From positions 1-60,564 of the forward strand of contig SVIM01000007.1 in NCBI GenBank assembly GCA_015069485.1: a DNA stretch of 60,564 nt, read 5' to 3'. Origin of the DNA: Clostridiales bacterium (GTDB lineage Bacteria > Bacillota > Clostridia > Christensenellales > Borkfalkiaceae). Position numbers and translations under genes: made by a program. Below are positions 34,147 through 43,363 of the stretch, piece after piece; position 1 is the stretch's first letter, and each line of letters opens with the position of its first letter. Below the pieces are notes generated by a model. That model made no database searches and was not told the origin of the DNA. It saw only the letters and a list, made by a program, of their open reading frames with translations.

Positions 34147-35238
34147 ATGACAAACAAAGATTTTTTTGCGGCACTCGCAGATTTAGAAAAGGAAAAGGGA
34201 ATACCCCAACAGGTATTTATGGAAGCGCTTGAAAACGCGCTCGTTTCTGCGTGCAAAAAACAGTATTTCGGCATGGTCGGCGCAGTAGAAGTACGCGTTA
34301 ATCCCGAAAAGGCGTCCATCGACTTTTTCACCGTAAAAATCGTAGTGGATGAGGTTGTAGATAAAGAAAAGGAAATTTCTTTACAAGACGCTAAATTAAT
34401 TAAAAAGAGCTATAAGCTTGGCGACAAGGTTTGCACCAAATTCGTTCCCAAGGATTTTAGCCGTATTGCAGCGCAAACCGCAAAACAAGTCATCTTACAA
34501 AAAATCCACGAAACCGAGCGCGACGCCGCTATGAACGAATTCTCTAATAAAGAAGGCGAGCTTTTAACCGGTGTCGTAAGAAAAATCGACGCTAAAAACG
34601 TATACGTTGAGCTTGGTAAAGGAACTATCGAAGGCTTAATGCTTCCTTCCGACCAAGTTATCGGCGAAACCTACAACGTAAACGATAAAATTAAGGTTTT
34701 CGTAAAGCGCGTAAAATCCGGCTTTAAGGGTGCGCAGGTTCTCGTAAGCCGTTCTGCTCCCGGTCTTGTTAAAAAGCTCTTTGAAGAAGAAGTACCCGAA
34801 ATTAAAGAAGGCACGGTAGTTATTAAAGAAATCTCCCGTGAAGCGGGCGCTAGAACCAAAATGGCAATCTATTCCGAAGATCCTCGTATCGACGCTATCG
34901 GCGCTTGCGTAGGCAACAAGGGCGCAAGGGTTAACGCAGTAGTGGAAGAGCTTCACGGTGAAAAAATCGACATTATTCCTTGGAGCGAAAATCCCCTTGA
35001 ATTTATCGCAAAAGCGTTATCACCCGCAAAGGTTATTTCCGTAACCCAGCTCGAAGGTGATAAAACGGCTATGGCGGTTGTTCCCGACGATAAGCTTTCC
35101 CTCGCAATCGGTAAAGACGGTCAAAACGCTCGCCTTGCAGTAAGGCTTACCGGATGGAAGATAGACGTTAAAAGTCAGTCCGCAGCAGAAAAATTAGGCT
35201 TTGGTTTAGAAGAAGCTGAAGGGGAAGACGCAGAATAA
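34147..35238 (+). CDS. nusA: NusA, transcription elongation/antitermination factor
   Basis: 363 residues: N-terminal RNA-polymerase-binding domain (1 to about 130), S1 RNA-binding domain (about 135-200, starting GELLTGVVRKIDAKNVYVELG), and two KH domains (about 205-345, including GACVGNKGARVNAVVEEL and AIGKDGQNARLA). Like B. subtilis NusA it lacks the C-terminal acidic repeats of E. coli NusA. Ribosome site TAGGAGA. It sits between rimP and ylxR, as usual. Confidence 0.95.
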   Translation: MTNKDFFAALADLEKEKGIPQQVFMEALENALVSACKKQYFGMVGAVEVRVNPEKASIDFFTVKIVVDEVVDKEKEISLQDAKLIKKSYKLGDKVCTKFVPKDFSRIAAQTAKQVILQKIHETERDAAMNEFSNKEGELLTGVVRKIDAKNVYVELGKGTIEGLMLPSDQVIGETYNVNDKIKVFVKRVKSGFKGAQVLVSRSAPGLVKKLFEEEVPEIKEGTVVIKEISREAGARTKMAIYSEDPRIDAIGACVGNKGARVNAVVEELHGEKIDIIPWSENPLEFIAKALSPAKVISVTQLEGDKTAMAVVPDDKLSLAIGKDGQNARLAVRLTGWKIDVKSQSAAEKLGFGLEEAEGEDAE

Positions 35239-35241
35239 AAT

Positions 35242-35514
35242 ATGTCTAAAACAAAAAAAATCCCCTTGCGTATGTGTATTGCGTGTAGGGAGCTTAAAGA
35301 AAAAATGGCTATGCTCCGCATAGTTAAAAATCAACAAGGCGAAATATTTTTAGATTTTTCGTCAAAGGCGGCGGGTAGGGGCGCGTATATTTGCGACAAT
35401 CCCGATTGTATTAAAAAATTAAAAAAACAACGCATTATAAATAAAGTATTCTCCTGTCAGGTAGATGATAGCGTATATTCCGCAATCGAGGAGGAATATT
35501 TTGGTAAGAAGTAA
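35242..35514 (+). CDS. rnpM: YlxR/RnpM family protein
   Basis: 90 residues. Begins with a basic strand and CIAC (Cys12, Cys15), followed by the conserved GRGAYIC signature and a helical C-terminus. YlxR has been named RnpM as a modulator of RNase P RNA activity (family knowledge). It starts 3 bases after nusA, and its end overlaps the L7Ae-like gene by 14 bases. Confidence 0.88.
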   Translation: MSKTKKIPLRMCIACRELKEKMAMLRIVKNQQGEIFLDFSSKAAGRGAYICDNPDCIKKLKKQRIINKVFSCQVDDSVYSAIEEEYFGKK

Positions 35515-35824
35515 GGTACAAACTTATTTAGGTTTTTGCATAAAAGCCCGCAAGGTAGCCTACGGCGCAACCGCAGTCGAGCTTTTAAAGCGCGAAGTAC
35601 ACTTAATCTTGGTGTGCTCCTCGGCGGCGCAAAACACCTTTAAACTTGCAATAAAATATAAAAATAAATTTAATTGTCCGCTAATCGTGTGCAAAAACGG
35701 GTTAGAAAATGCCTTAAATAAACCCAACCTAAAGCTTGCAGCGATAAGGGATGCGGAACTCGCCGGCGCAATAGTAAAAAACGCAGACGATAATTTTGAA
35801 TTATATGCGGAGGGCAATAATTAA
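35501..35824 (+). CDS. ylxQ: L7Ae-type ribosomal/RNA-binding protein YlxQ
   Basis: 107 residues, L7Ae/L30e superfamily, expected to bind kink-turn RNA. Start chosen at TTG 35501: GAGGAGG lies 6-7 bases upstream, and the family sequence begins just after it (YLGFCIKARKVAYG). A longer frame from 35465 would add twelve residues that do not fit the family. It overlaps ylxR by 14 bases and is followed at once by infB, the standard nusA-operon order. Confidence 0.85.
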   Translation: MVRSKVQTYLGFCIKARKVAYGATAVELLKREVHLILVCSSAAQNTFKLAIKYKNKFNCPLIVCKNGLENALNKPNLKLAAIRDAELAGAIVKNADDNFELYAEGNN

Positions 35825-35826
35825 TA

Positions 35827-38490
35827 ATGGCAAAAAAATACGAGAATATAGAAAATATTGGTAAATTAATTTCGGAGGGCAAGATTGCCGACCTTTCTAA
35901 AAAGGTTAGCCAAGCGGAAAAAAAGGCTGCGGAAATTTTGAAAAAAATATCCGGGATTGATACCGCTATGGCTAAAAAGAAGACGGAAGAAAAAATTGCC
36001 ACCGAAATAAAGGCTAAGGAAACGGCCGAAGCCATTGCCGCAAAACAGGCTGAAGAAGTTAAAAAACAGGAAGAAGCCGCTCGCGCAGAACAAGAAAAGA
36101 TTTCCGCTGAAGCGAAAAAGGCAGAAGAAGCTAAAAAAGCAGAAGAGGCCAAAAAGGCAGAAGAGGAAGCCAAAAAAGTAGAAGAAGCTAAAAAGGCGGA
36201 AGAAGATGCTAAAAAAGCAGCGGCAGAACAAAAGCTTAGGGAAGCCGAAGCTAGAGCGCTTGCTATTGCCGAAAGGGCAAAGGCAGCTATTGCTAAGCAG
36301 GAAGCGGCAAGGGCTGCTCAAAAGGCGCAAGGTGGCAAAACCTATCAAGCACCTCAGGGCAAAGAAAGGGCGCAAGGCAAGCCCGTCCGTGCAGAAGGTG
36401 GTAAAACCTTCGTTAATCGCCCCGATACGAGACAACAAAAGAATAATCAAAACGGCGCGCCTAACGCAAGCCGTCCTCAACCCGCAAAATTTGCTGCTTC
36501 CGCAGCACCTGCAGCGGCAAGTAAGCCTGCGGGCAAAACCTTTGGCGCAGATAAAAAGAAGCAAAGCTTTGAAAAAACTTACGTCGAAAAGGAAAAGCGC
36601 CCTACCAACAAGCGTGCTTTGGTTAAGCAACAAGGCGCAAGCATTTCCGACTTTGATGAAGATAAGTCTGGCTACAGAAAGCTTCGCGTTAAAAAGGATA
36701 AAAAGCAACAGGCTACGCAAGCGATTAAAATTGAACACGCAGTCGTTACTACCAACGATATCCCCTTAAAGGTTCTTTCTGAAAAGTTGGGTATTTCCGC
36801 AGTAGAAATAACCAAGCGTTTATTTAAAGAAGGCATTATGAAAACCGTTAACGAATCTATCGATTACGATACCGCTGCTCTTCTTGCGGCAGGTATGGGA
36901 ATAGATTTGGAATATAAGCCTGAAAAAACTGCAGAAGAAATTCTTTCCGAAAAGCAGGCGGATACGGTTGAAGAAATCGAAAGCCTCGTTCCTCGCGCTC
37001 CCGTCGTTACGGTTATGGGACACGTTGACCACGGCAAAACCTCCCTTTTGGACTATATTCGTAAAACTAAGGTTACTGCAGGTGAAGCAGGCGGTATTAC
37101 ACAGCATATCGGCGCGTACTCCGTTTCTGTAAGCGGTAAATCCATCACCTTCCTCGATACCCCCGGTCACGAAGCGTTTACAGCAATGCGTGCAAGGGGC
37201 GCGCAGGTAACCGATATCGTTATTTTAGTGGTTGCCGCAGACGACGGCATTATGCCCCAAACTATCGAAGCAATCAACCACGCAAAAGCGGCAGGCGTTT
37301 CCATTATCGTTGCAGTAAACAAAATGGATAAAATGCAAGCTAATCCCGATAAGGTTAAGCAAGACTTAACTAACTTCGGATTAGTTCCCGAAGAATGGGG
37401 TGGCGACACTATCGTTTGCCCTATCTCCTGCAAAACGGGTATGGGCATAGACGAGCTTTTAGAAAACGTTTTATTAGTTGCCGAAATGAAGGAGCTTTTG
37501 GCTAACCCCGAACGCCAGGCAAGAGGCACTATTATCGAAGCTCAGCTCGATAAGGGTAAAGGCCCCGTTGCCAGCGTGCTTATTCAAAACGGTACTCTCC
37601 GCACCGGCGACAATATCATTTCCGGTATGGTAACCGGCAGAGTTCGCGCTATGATAGACGATAAGGGCAGAACCGTTAAAGAAGCAGGTCCTTCAATGGC
37701 GGTATTCGTATTAGGCTTTGAAGAAGTACCCAACGCAGGTGATTCACTCTTTGCCGTAAATAAAGAGCTTATGAACCAAGTTATCGAAGAAAGAAAGAGA
37801 AAGGAAAGTGATGCCCGTATTTCTGCGGCGTCTAAAATCTCTCTCGACGAAGTATTCGGTAAGATTGCCGAAGGCAATATGAAAAACTTAAACCTTATTA
37901 TTAAGGGTGACGTTCAAGGCTCGGTAGAAGCAGTTAAGCAATCCGTAGTAAAGCTTTCTAACGAAGAAGTTATAGTTAAGGTAATTCACAGCGGCGCAGG
38001 CGCGATTAACGAATCCGACGTAATGCTTGCAGATTCCTCAAACGCAATTATTTTAGGCTTCAACGTTCGTCCCGACACGAAAGCAAAGGCGCTTGCAGAA
38101 AGAAGCAAGGTAGACGTAAGAACCTACCGCATCATTTACGATTTGTTGGATGATATCGAATCTGCTCTTAAGGGTATGCTCGCTCCTAAATATCAAGAGG
38201 TATATCTCGGCAAGTGCGAAGTTCGTCAAACCTTTAAAATCACGGGCGTTGGCAACATTGCGGGCTGCTACGTGCAAGAAGGTAAAATCGTTCGTGGCGG
38301 TAAGCTTAGAATTTACCGCGACAACGTGCTCGTCGTTGAAGGTAACGTTCAACAACTTAAGCGTTTTAAAGACGACGTTAAAGAAGTTTCCTTCGGCTTT
38401 GAATGCGGTTGCGCAATCGAAGGATTTAACGATATTAAAATCGGCGATATAATCGAATGCTACCTTATTGAAGAGATAGCAAGGAAGTAA
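35827..38490 (+). CDS. infB: Translation initiation factor IF-2
   Basis: 887-residue GTPase that places initiator tRNA on the 30S subunit. Residues about 15-160 are a Lys/Glu/Ala coil built of KAEEAKK-like repeats, followed by a Gly/Gln/Pro-rich linker; this part is variable in the family. The IF2_N helix-turn-helix lies near 300-355. The G domain shows GHVDHGKT (from residue 398), [12 protein letters not shown] and a SCKTG loop, followed by domains II-IV with [22 protein letters not shown] lies 11 bases before the ATG. 2 bases after ylxQ. Confidence 0.96.
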   Translation: MAKKYENIENIGKLISEGKIADLSKKVSQAEKKAAEILKKISGIDTAMAKKKTEEKIATEIKAKETAEAIAAKQAEEVKKQEEAARAEQEKISAEAKKAEEAKKAEEAKKAEEEAKKVEEAKKAEEDAKKAAAEQKLREAEARALAIAERAKAAIAKQEAARAAQKAQGGKTYQAPQGKERAQGKPVRAEGGKTFVNRPDTRQQKNNQNGAPNASRPQPAKFAASAAPAAASKPAGKTFGADKKKQSFEKTYVEKEKRPTNKRALVKQQGASISDFDEDKSGYRKLRVKKDKKQQATQAIKIEHAVVTTNDIPLKVLSEKLGISAVEITKRLFKEGIMKTVNESIDYDTAALLAAGMGIDLEYKPEKTAEEILSEKQADTVEEIESLVPRAPVVTVMGHVDHGKTSLLDYIRKTKVTAGEAGGITQHIGAYSVSVSGKSITFLDTPGHEAFTAMRARGAQVTDIVILVVAADDGIMPQTIEAINHAKAAGVSIIVAVNKMDKMQANPDKVKQDLTNFGLVPEEWGGDTIVCPISCKTGMGIDELLENVLLVAEMKELLANPERQARGTIIEAQLDKGKGPVASVLIQNGTLRTGDNIISGMVTGRVRAMIDDKGRTVKEAGPSMAVFVLGFEEVPNAGDSLFAVNKELMNQVIEERKRKESDARISAASKISLDEVFGKIAEGNMKNLNLIIKGDVQGSVEAVKQSVVKLSNEEVIVKVIHSGAGAINESDVMLADSSNAIILGFNVRPDTKAKALAERSKVDVRTYRIIYDLLDDIESALKGMLAPKYQEVYLGKCEVRQTFKITGVGNIAGCYVQEGKIVRGGKLRIYRDNVLVVEGNVQQLKRFKDDVKEVSFGFECGCAIEGFNDIKIGDIIECYLIEEIARK

Positions 38491-38493
38491 TAT

Positions 38494-38865
38494 ATGAAAG
38501 GATTAAGAGGAGAGCGCTTGGGCGGCGAGTTTCAAAAGGAAATATCATCTATAATTTCCAATAAGCTTCGCAATAAATATTCGTCCCTTTCAGCAATTAT
38601 AAGCGTAATAGAGGCGGATATCGCTCCCGATTTAAAAAGCGCAAAAATTTATATTAGTATTTACGATACTAACGAAGAAAAAAAGCTTCAAAGCTTTGAA
38701 ATTATCAAGCAAAACGCAGGCTATATTCGCCACGAGCTTTCTAAGGTAATGCATCTTCGTACCGTCCCCGAATTAAGATTTATTTTGGACGGAAGTATGG
38801 AATACGGCACTAAAATAGATAAGCTTATTCACCAAATAAGCCAGGAATTTAAAGACGAAGAATAA
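38494..38865 (+). CDS. rbfA: RbfA, ribosome-binding factor A
   Basis: 123-residue KH-fold protein for 16S rRNA 5'-end maturation. Seen: RGERLGGEFQKEISSII at the start, SAKIYISI strand and the C-terminal RTVPELRFILDGSMEYG. 3 bases after infB, 5 before nrnA. Confidence 0.93.
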   Translation: MKGLRGERLGGEFQKEISSIISNKLRNKYSSLSAIISVIEADIAPDLKSAKIYISIYDTNEEKKLQSFEIIKQNAGYIRHELSKVMHLRTVPELRFILDGSMEYGTKIDKLIHQISQEFKDEE

Positions 38866-38870
38866 AAATT

Positions 38871-39839
38871 ATGAAAAAGAACGATTCGCTTTTGGAAATT
38901 GCTACACAACTAAATAAAGCAAAAAAGGTTGCAATATTTTGCCACGCAAGGCCCGACGGCGACACTATCGGTAGCGGCACGGCGTTATGCCAAGCATTAA
39001 AAAACGCAGGTAAAACCGCCTTCGTTATTTGCGAAGAAGCCCCTGCCGAAAAGTTCTTGTTTTTAGACGGCGTTGAAGAAATTAAAACCGAGCTTCCGCA
39101 AGAAGAATTCGATACTTTTATAAGCGTTGACTGTGGCGAGCTTAACAGATTAGGTTGCTTTGCAAGCCTATTCAGTAAGTTTAAAGGGGTAACGATAAAT
39201 ATCGACCATCACGTCATATCAAACGTGGGCTTCGCAAAATACAACTACGTTTTACAGCGTCCTGCAACGGCAGAAATTTTACCCGAGGTTTTACAAAGCG
39301 CAGGCTTTGCCCTAAATAAAAAAATTGCAAACCTTATAATGCTTGGCCTTATAACCGATACGGGTAGCTTTCTTCATGCAGACGTAACCGAAAACACCTT
39401 TCTCGTTGCGTCAATTCTAAAAAAACACGGCGCTGACGTGCACTTTATTAACTATAATTTATACTCAAAGCAATCTAAACAAAGGGCGCTATTATACGGT
39501 AAGGTTCTTTCAAAAATTCGTTTTGCGCTAGAAGATAAACTTGGAATTATAACGGTAAGCTTGGACGATATGCAATGGGCTGGTGCAAACAAATCTATGA
39601 CGGAAGGCTTTGTGGATTTTGCCTTAACTATCGATAGCGTAGAAGTTTCGGCTGCTATTATGGAAGTAAAGGCTAATCAGTATAAGGTATCGCTTAGAAG
39701 TAAAGGTAAGGTAAACGTAAACGCCGTTGCTTCCACCTTTGGCGGTGGTGGGCACGTGCTTGCAAGCGGTTGTATGTTGTTTGGCGAGTACGAGGAAGTT
39801 ATCGAAAAATTAACTTACGCCGTATATCAAAATTTATGA
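38871..39839 (+). CDS. nrnA: NrnA-type DHH oligoribonuclease / pAp phosphatase
   Basis: 322-residue DHH-DHHA1 phosphoesterase. Metal-binding motifs: CHARPDGDTIGS near 25, SVDCGE near 86, NIDHHVISN near 110 (the DHH motif) and TDTGSF near 161; DHHA1 signature FGGGGHVLASG near the C-terminus. Relatives degrade short RNA oligonucleotides and dephosphorylate pAp. It lies between rbfA and truB as in other Bacillota; its stop overlaps the truB start (ATGA). Confidence 0.92.
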   Translation: MKKNDSLLEIATQLNKAKKVAIFCHARPDGDTIGSGTALCQALKNAGKTAFVICEEAPAEKFLFLDGVEEIKTELPQEEFDTFISVDCGELNRLGCFASLFSKFKGVTINIDHHVISNVGFAKYNYVLQRPATAEILPEVLQSAGFALNKKIANLIMLGLITDTGSFLHADVTENTFLVASILKKHGADVHFINYNLYSKQSKQRALLYGKVLSKIRFALEDKLGIITVSLDDMQWAGANKSMTEGFVDFALTIDSVEVSAAIMEVKANQYKVSLRSKGKVNVNAVASTFGGGGHVLASGCMLFGEYEEVIEKLTYAVYQNL

Positions 39840-40684
39840 CAGGATTTATAAATATAAACAAAGCCGTAGGGGTAAGCTCGGCAAAAGAAGTAAGTATAAT
39901 TAAGCGCATATCAAGCACGCCTTGCGGACATATGGGAACTTTAGACCCTATGGCAGACGGCGTGTTGCCAATCGCAATAGGTAATGCGGCAAGGCTTTTT
40001 GATTATTTTTTAGCAAAACGAAAAGTTTACGTCGCAGAGTTTATGTTTGGGGTTGACTCCGATACTCTCGATACCACCGGCGAAGTACAATTGGATAGGG
40101 GATATGTGCCAACGAATGAACAAATAGAAGAAGTTTTGCACGAATTTTGCGGTGAGATTTTACAAGTTCCACCAAAATACAGCGCAAAAAATATTGACGG
40201 AAAAAGGGGCTATCAGCTTGCACGTCAAGGCGTAGAATTTGAGCTCCCCCCCAAAAAGGTTTGTATATATTCCGTCGAGCTTTTAGCTAAAACGGGCGAT
40301 AACACCTATTCGTTTAAAATTGAGTGCGGCGGCGGAACTTATATCCGCTCAATCGCAAGGGACTTGGGCGCAAGGCTACAAACGTGCGCTATAATGAGTA
40401 AGCTTACCAGAACTCAAAGCGGTCCGTTTTTAATCGAAAACGCCGTATCAACGCAAAATCTTACTTTACAAAATTTACAAAATTATTTAATTCCAACCGA
40501 TAGCGTTTTGCCCTTTGAAAGCTTTTATCCAAACGAGTGGCAAGCAAAAAAGCTTTTTAACGGGTTGCCTATCAGCGTGGATTTAACTGAAGGAACATAT
40601 AAAATATATTCGCTAAACGGCTCGTTTTACGGCTTGGGTGAAGTTAAAAATTCAAAATTAAAAATAAGGGTTAAATTATGTTAG
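39836..40684 (+). CDS. truB: TruB, tRNA pseudouridine-55 synthase
   Basis: 282 residues from the ATG at 39836, which overlaps the nrnA stop as ATGA; a longer frame from 39770 adds residues unlike the family. Seen: GFININKAVGVSS at the start, catalytic Asp in GHMGTLDPMADGVLP (about 32-46), and the RNA-contacting GGGTYIRSIARDLG near 168. It makes pseudouridine 55 in the T loop of tRNAs. Overlaps ribF by 7 bases. Confidence 0.93.
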   Translation: MTGFININKAVGVSSAKEVSIIKRISSTPCGHMGTLDPMADGVLPIAIGNAARLFDYFLAKRKVYVAEFMFGVDSDTLDTTGEVQLDRGYVPTNEQIEEVLHEFCGEILQVPPKYSAKNIDGKRGYQLARQGVEFELPPKKVCIYSVELLAKTGDNTYSFKIECGGGTYIRSIARDLGARLQTCAIMSKLTRTQSGPFLIENAVSTQNLTLQNLQNYLIPTDSVLPFESFYPNEWQAKKLFNGLPISVDLTEGTYKIYSLNGSFYGLGEVKNSKLKIRVKLC

Positions 40685-42450
40685 AAATCATTGAATACAA
40701 TAAGGACGAATATGCGTTTCCTTGCCTTATAGTGCTCGGCTGTTTCGACGCTATTCACGAAGGACATAGAGAGCTTTTTAAAAAGGCTAAGCTTCAGGCA
40801 AAAATTAACGGACTTGATTTAGGTGTAATGATGTTCTACGGCGGGAAAGGCGGAAAGCAGGTTTTCACTTTCGAAGAACGCGTAAAATTTCTTGAACAAT
40901 ACAACGTAAAATTCGTTTTAAAAATTGATTTTAACGACGAATTTAAAAAGATTAAGCCTTTAGATTTTCTTGCAAATATAGAAGATAAATTAAACGTTAA
41001 GGCATATATGAGCGGTAAGGATTTCCGTTTTGGCGCAGGTGCTAAAGGTAAATCCTCTACCCTTAAAAAGTATGCCGAAGACGAAGAAAACGGCGTTTGG
41101 TATATGTCCGTAAAAGACGTGTTAAAGGACGGCGAAAAAATTAGCACTACTTTAATAAAATCTTGTCTTGAACAGGGCGATATTCAAAAGGCAAACGGCC
41201 TTTTAGGTAGTAAATTCCACGTTTGCGGTAAGGTCGTTAACGGTGCAGGTAGGGGCACTTCTTTGGGCTTCCCTACAGTTAATATTGCTTACCCTCAAGA
41301 AAAGTACGAGGTTAAGCACGGTGTTTATAAGGTAGAAGCCGAAGTTGAAGGCGTGCTTTATCAAGGCGTTGCAAACTATGGCCCTCGCCCTACTTTCGAC
41401 GAATCCGCCCCCGTTTTAGAAGTGTATTTACACGGCTACAACGGTGACTTATATGGAAAAGACCTTATAGTATGCTTTAACGAATATATTCGTGACGTGC
41501 AAAAGTTTGAATCAAGCGAAGCTCTTATTGCTCAGCTTGCAAAGGACGTTGAATCCCTTGGAGCAATAGACGAAATCGCCGTAGCAGAAGAAGTTCAAGC
41601 AGTTAATATCGTTGAAGAAGCACCTGCAAAAGAAGAATTAGTTTCTGTTGAAGAGCAGGTAATTGAACCCGTTGAAGCTGTTGAAGAAATTGCAGAGCCT
41701 ATTGAAGAAGTTCAAGAAGTAGTAGAAGTAGAAGCTGTTGAACCCGTAGAAGAAGTTCAGGAAGCAGTTGCTGAAGTTATTGAAGAAGTTGTGGAAGTTC
41801 AAGAAGCGGTAGAAGAAGCAGAAGCAGTTGAAGAAATTTCCGAAGGCGAAATCGAAGCAGTTGAAATAGCTGAAGAAGAAACTACTGAAGAAGTTGTGGA
41901 AGCAGAAGAAATTGCAGAACCCGTTGAAACTGTTGAAGAAGCAGAAACTACTGAACCTGTTGAAGAAATTCAAGAAATTATTGAAGAAGAGCATGAATTC
42001 GTTAATCCCGATTGCATAGGATGCGCTTCTATTGAATACTGCACTTGCAAGGATAAGCCTGAATGCGAGTGTAACGACGTATGCGAAGATTGCGTATGCA
42101 ACTTGTGCACGGAAGAAAAATGTAGTCAATGCGCTTGCGACGACTGTACGGAAGAAACTTGCACCGAGTGCTTAAAAAATAACCCCTACGACGAAACGGA
42201 AGAAGCCGAAACGGTAGAGATTATCGAAGAAGCAAATGCAGAAACTGAAGAAGCAGAAGTAATCGAAGAAAGCAACCCTATAATTGAAGAAGAAATTATC
42301 GAAGAAGTTGCAATCGCTGAAGAAGAAACTGCAACCGAAGAAACAGCAACTGAAGAAGTTGCAACCGAAGAAGAAACTGTCGCTGAAGCAACCGAATATA
42401 ACGAAGAAGCTTTAACGCAAGAATTAAAAACGGACGAAACGGAAGGCTAA
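40678..42450 (+). CDS. ribF: RibF riboflavin kinase/FAD synthetase with acidic, Cys-rich tail
   Basis: 590 residues, about twice the family length (near 300). Residues 1-295 are normal RibF: an FAD synthetase domain with the nucleotidyltransferase loop LGCFDAIHEGH (20-30) and a riboflavin kinase domain with GRGTSLGFPTVNIAY near 194. From about 297 onward comes a low-complexity tail dominated by VEE, VEEVQE and EETATEE repeats. Within it, residues 446-498 contain 16 cysteines in 53 residues, mostly CxC and CxxC pairs with acidic neighbours, as in metal-binding segments. The tail is in frame with normal codon use and no stop. Ribosome site AAGGG inside truB's end. It makes FMN and FAD; the tail's role is unknown. 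Confidence 0.9.
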   Translation: MLEIIEYNKDEYAFPCLIVLGCFDAIHEGHRELFKKAKLQAKINGLDLGVMMFYGGKGGKQVFTFEERVKFLEQYNVKFVLKIDFNDEFKKIKPLDFLANIEDKLNVKAYMSGKDFRFGAGAKGKSSTLKKYAEDEENGVWYMSVKDVLKDGEKISTTLIKSCLEQGDIQKANGLLGSKFHVCGKVVNGAGRGTSLGFPTVNIAYPQEKYEVKHGVYKVEAEVEGVLYQGVANYGPRPTFDESAPVLEVYLHGYNGDLYGKDLIVCFNEYIRDVQKFESSEALIAQLAKDVESLGAIDEIAVAEEVQAVNIVEEAPAKEELVSVEEQVIEPVEAVEEIAEPIEEVQEVVEVEAVEPVEEVQEAVAEVIEEVVEVQEAVEEAEAVEEISEGEIEAVEIAEEETTEEVVEAEEIAEPVETVEEAETTEPVEEIQEIIEEEHEFVNPDCIGCASIEYCTCKDKPECECNDVCEDCVCNLCTEEKCSQCACDDCTEETCTECLKNNPYDETEEAETVEIIEEANAETEEAEVIEESNPIIEEEIIEEVAIAEEETATEETATEEVATEEETVAEATEYNEEALTQELKTDETEG

Positions 42451-42451
42451 A

Positions 42452-43303
42452 ATGATAAAATTTGGTCCTAGCGGAAACAGCAAAAGCTTTTATCAAATGG
42501 GCTATAAGCACACGACGCAAGCCCCCGAATATTTAAAAAATTTAGGGCTTGACTGCTTTGAATATTCCTTTGGCAGAGGCGTAAATATGTCTGAGGAAAA
42601 GGCTATTGAAATTGGTGAAAGCTTTAAAAAAGGTGGCGCAGAAATAAGCGTTCACGCACCCTATTTTATAAACTTCGCTAACCCCGACGAAGAAAAGGCG
42701 CACAATTCCTTTAACTACGTATTGAAAAGCGCAAAATTCGTAAAGCTTTTAGGCGGAAAGCGAGTAGTATTTCATCCCGCCGCGCAAGGCAAGGCAACAA
42801 GGGAACAAGCCGTTGCGTTAACGGTAGAACGCTTAAAAACTCTCCGTGATTTAATTTATGAAAGCGGATACGAGGATTTATATATTTGCCCCGAAACTAT
42901 GGGTAAGTTCGCCCAAATCGGCACCTTGGAAGAGGTTGTTGAATTTTGTAAAATAGATAAAATTTATCTCCCTGCAATCGACTTTGGTCATATTAACGCA
43001 AGGGAATTGGGTAGCTTAAAAACCGTAAACGATTATAAAGTGCGCCTTGAGTATATGATTGGCGAGCTTGGATACGAAAGGGTAAAAAACTTCCACGTCC
43101 ATTTTTCTAAAATTATGTACGCAGGCAAGGGCGAAGTAAAGCACTTAACCTTTGAAGACACGATTTACGGCCCCGAATTCGAGCCTTTGGCAATAGCCCT
43201 TAAAGAGCTTAAATTAGAGCCTTATATAATAAGCGAATCGGACGGAACTCAAGCAGAAGACGCAAAAGCAATGAAAGAAATTTACCAAAGCGTAAATTTA
43301 TAA
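42452..43303 (+). CDS. nfo: Endonuclease IV (AP endonuclease)
   Basis: 283-residue TIM-barrel AP endonuclease of the Nfo family, which cuts 5' of abasic sites. Zinc-ligand motifs are visible: SVHAPYFIN near residue 67, VVFHPAA near 108, PETMGK near 149, DFGHINAR near 183, NFHVHFSK near 213 and the final ISESD near 265. Begins 2 bases after ribF; its GGAAGG ribosome site lies in the last ribF codons. Confidence 0.9.
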   Translation: MIKFGPSGNSKSFYQMGYKHTTQAPEYLKNLGLDCFEYSFGRGVNMSEEKAIEIGESFKKGGAEISVHAPYFINFANPDEEKAHNSFNYVLKSAKFVKLLGGKRVVFHPAAQGKATREQAVALTVERLKTLRDLIYESGYEDLYICPETMGKFAQIGTLEEVVEFCKIDKIYLPAIDFGHINARELGSLKTVNDYKVRLEYMIGELGYERVKNFHVHFSKIMYAGKGEVKHLTFEDTIYGPEFEPLAIALKELKLEPYIISESDGTQAEDAKAMKEIYQSVNL

Positions 43304-43315
43304 AAAACAATACTG

Positions 43316-43344
43316 TTGACATATAAAGTTTTTTTTGTTAAAAT
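43316..43344 (+). promoter_or_regulatory. Promoter of the peptidase-efp-dtd group
   Basis: TTGACA (43316-43321), 17-base spacer, TAAAAT (43339-43344); leader of about 13 bases. Confidence 0.75.
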
Positions 43345-43363
43345 AATAAAAGAGTAGTATTTT

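Noticed and set aside
36100-36240. Repeat-rich stretch in infB considered as a mobile or CRISPR-like repeat
   Set aside because: It is in-frame Lys/Glu/Ala codon repetition typical of IF-2 linkers.
35866-36738. 290-residue minus-strand frame over infB
   Set aside because: Shadow of the Lys/Glu/Ala-rich IF-2 N-terminus; Phe/Cys/Leu-rich with no family.
41638-42129. 163-residue Phe/Asn-rich minus-strand frame
   Set aside because: Mirror of the acidic ribF tail; composition follows from GAA codons read backwards.
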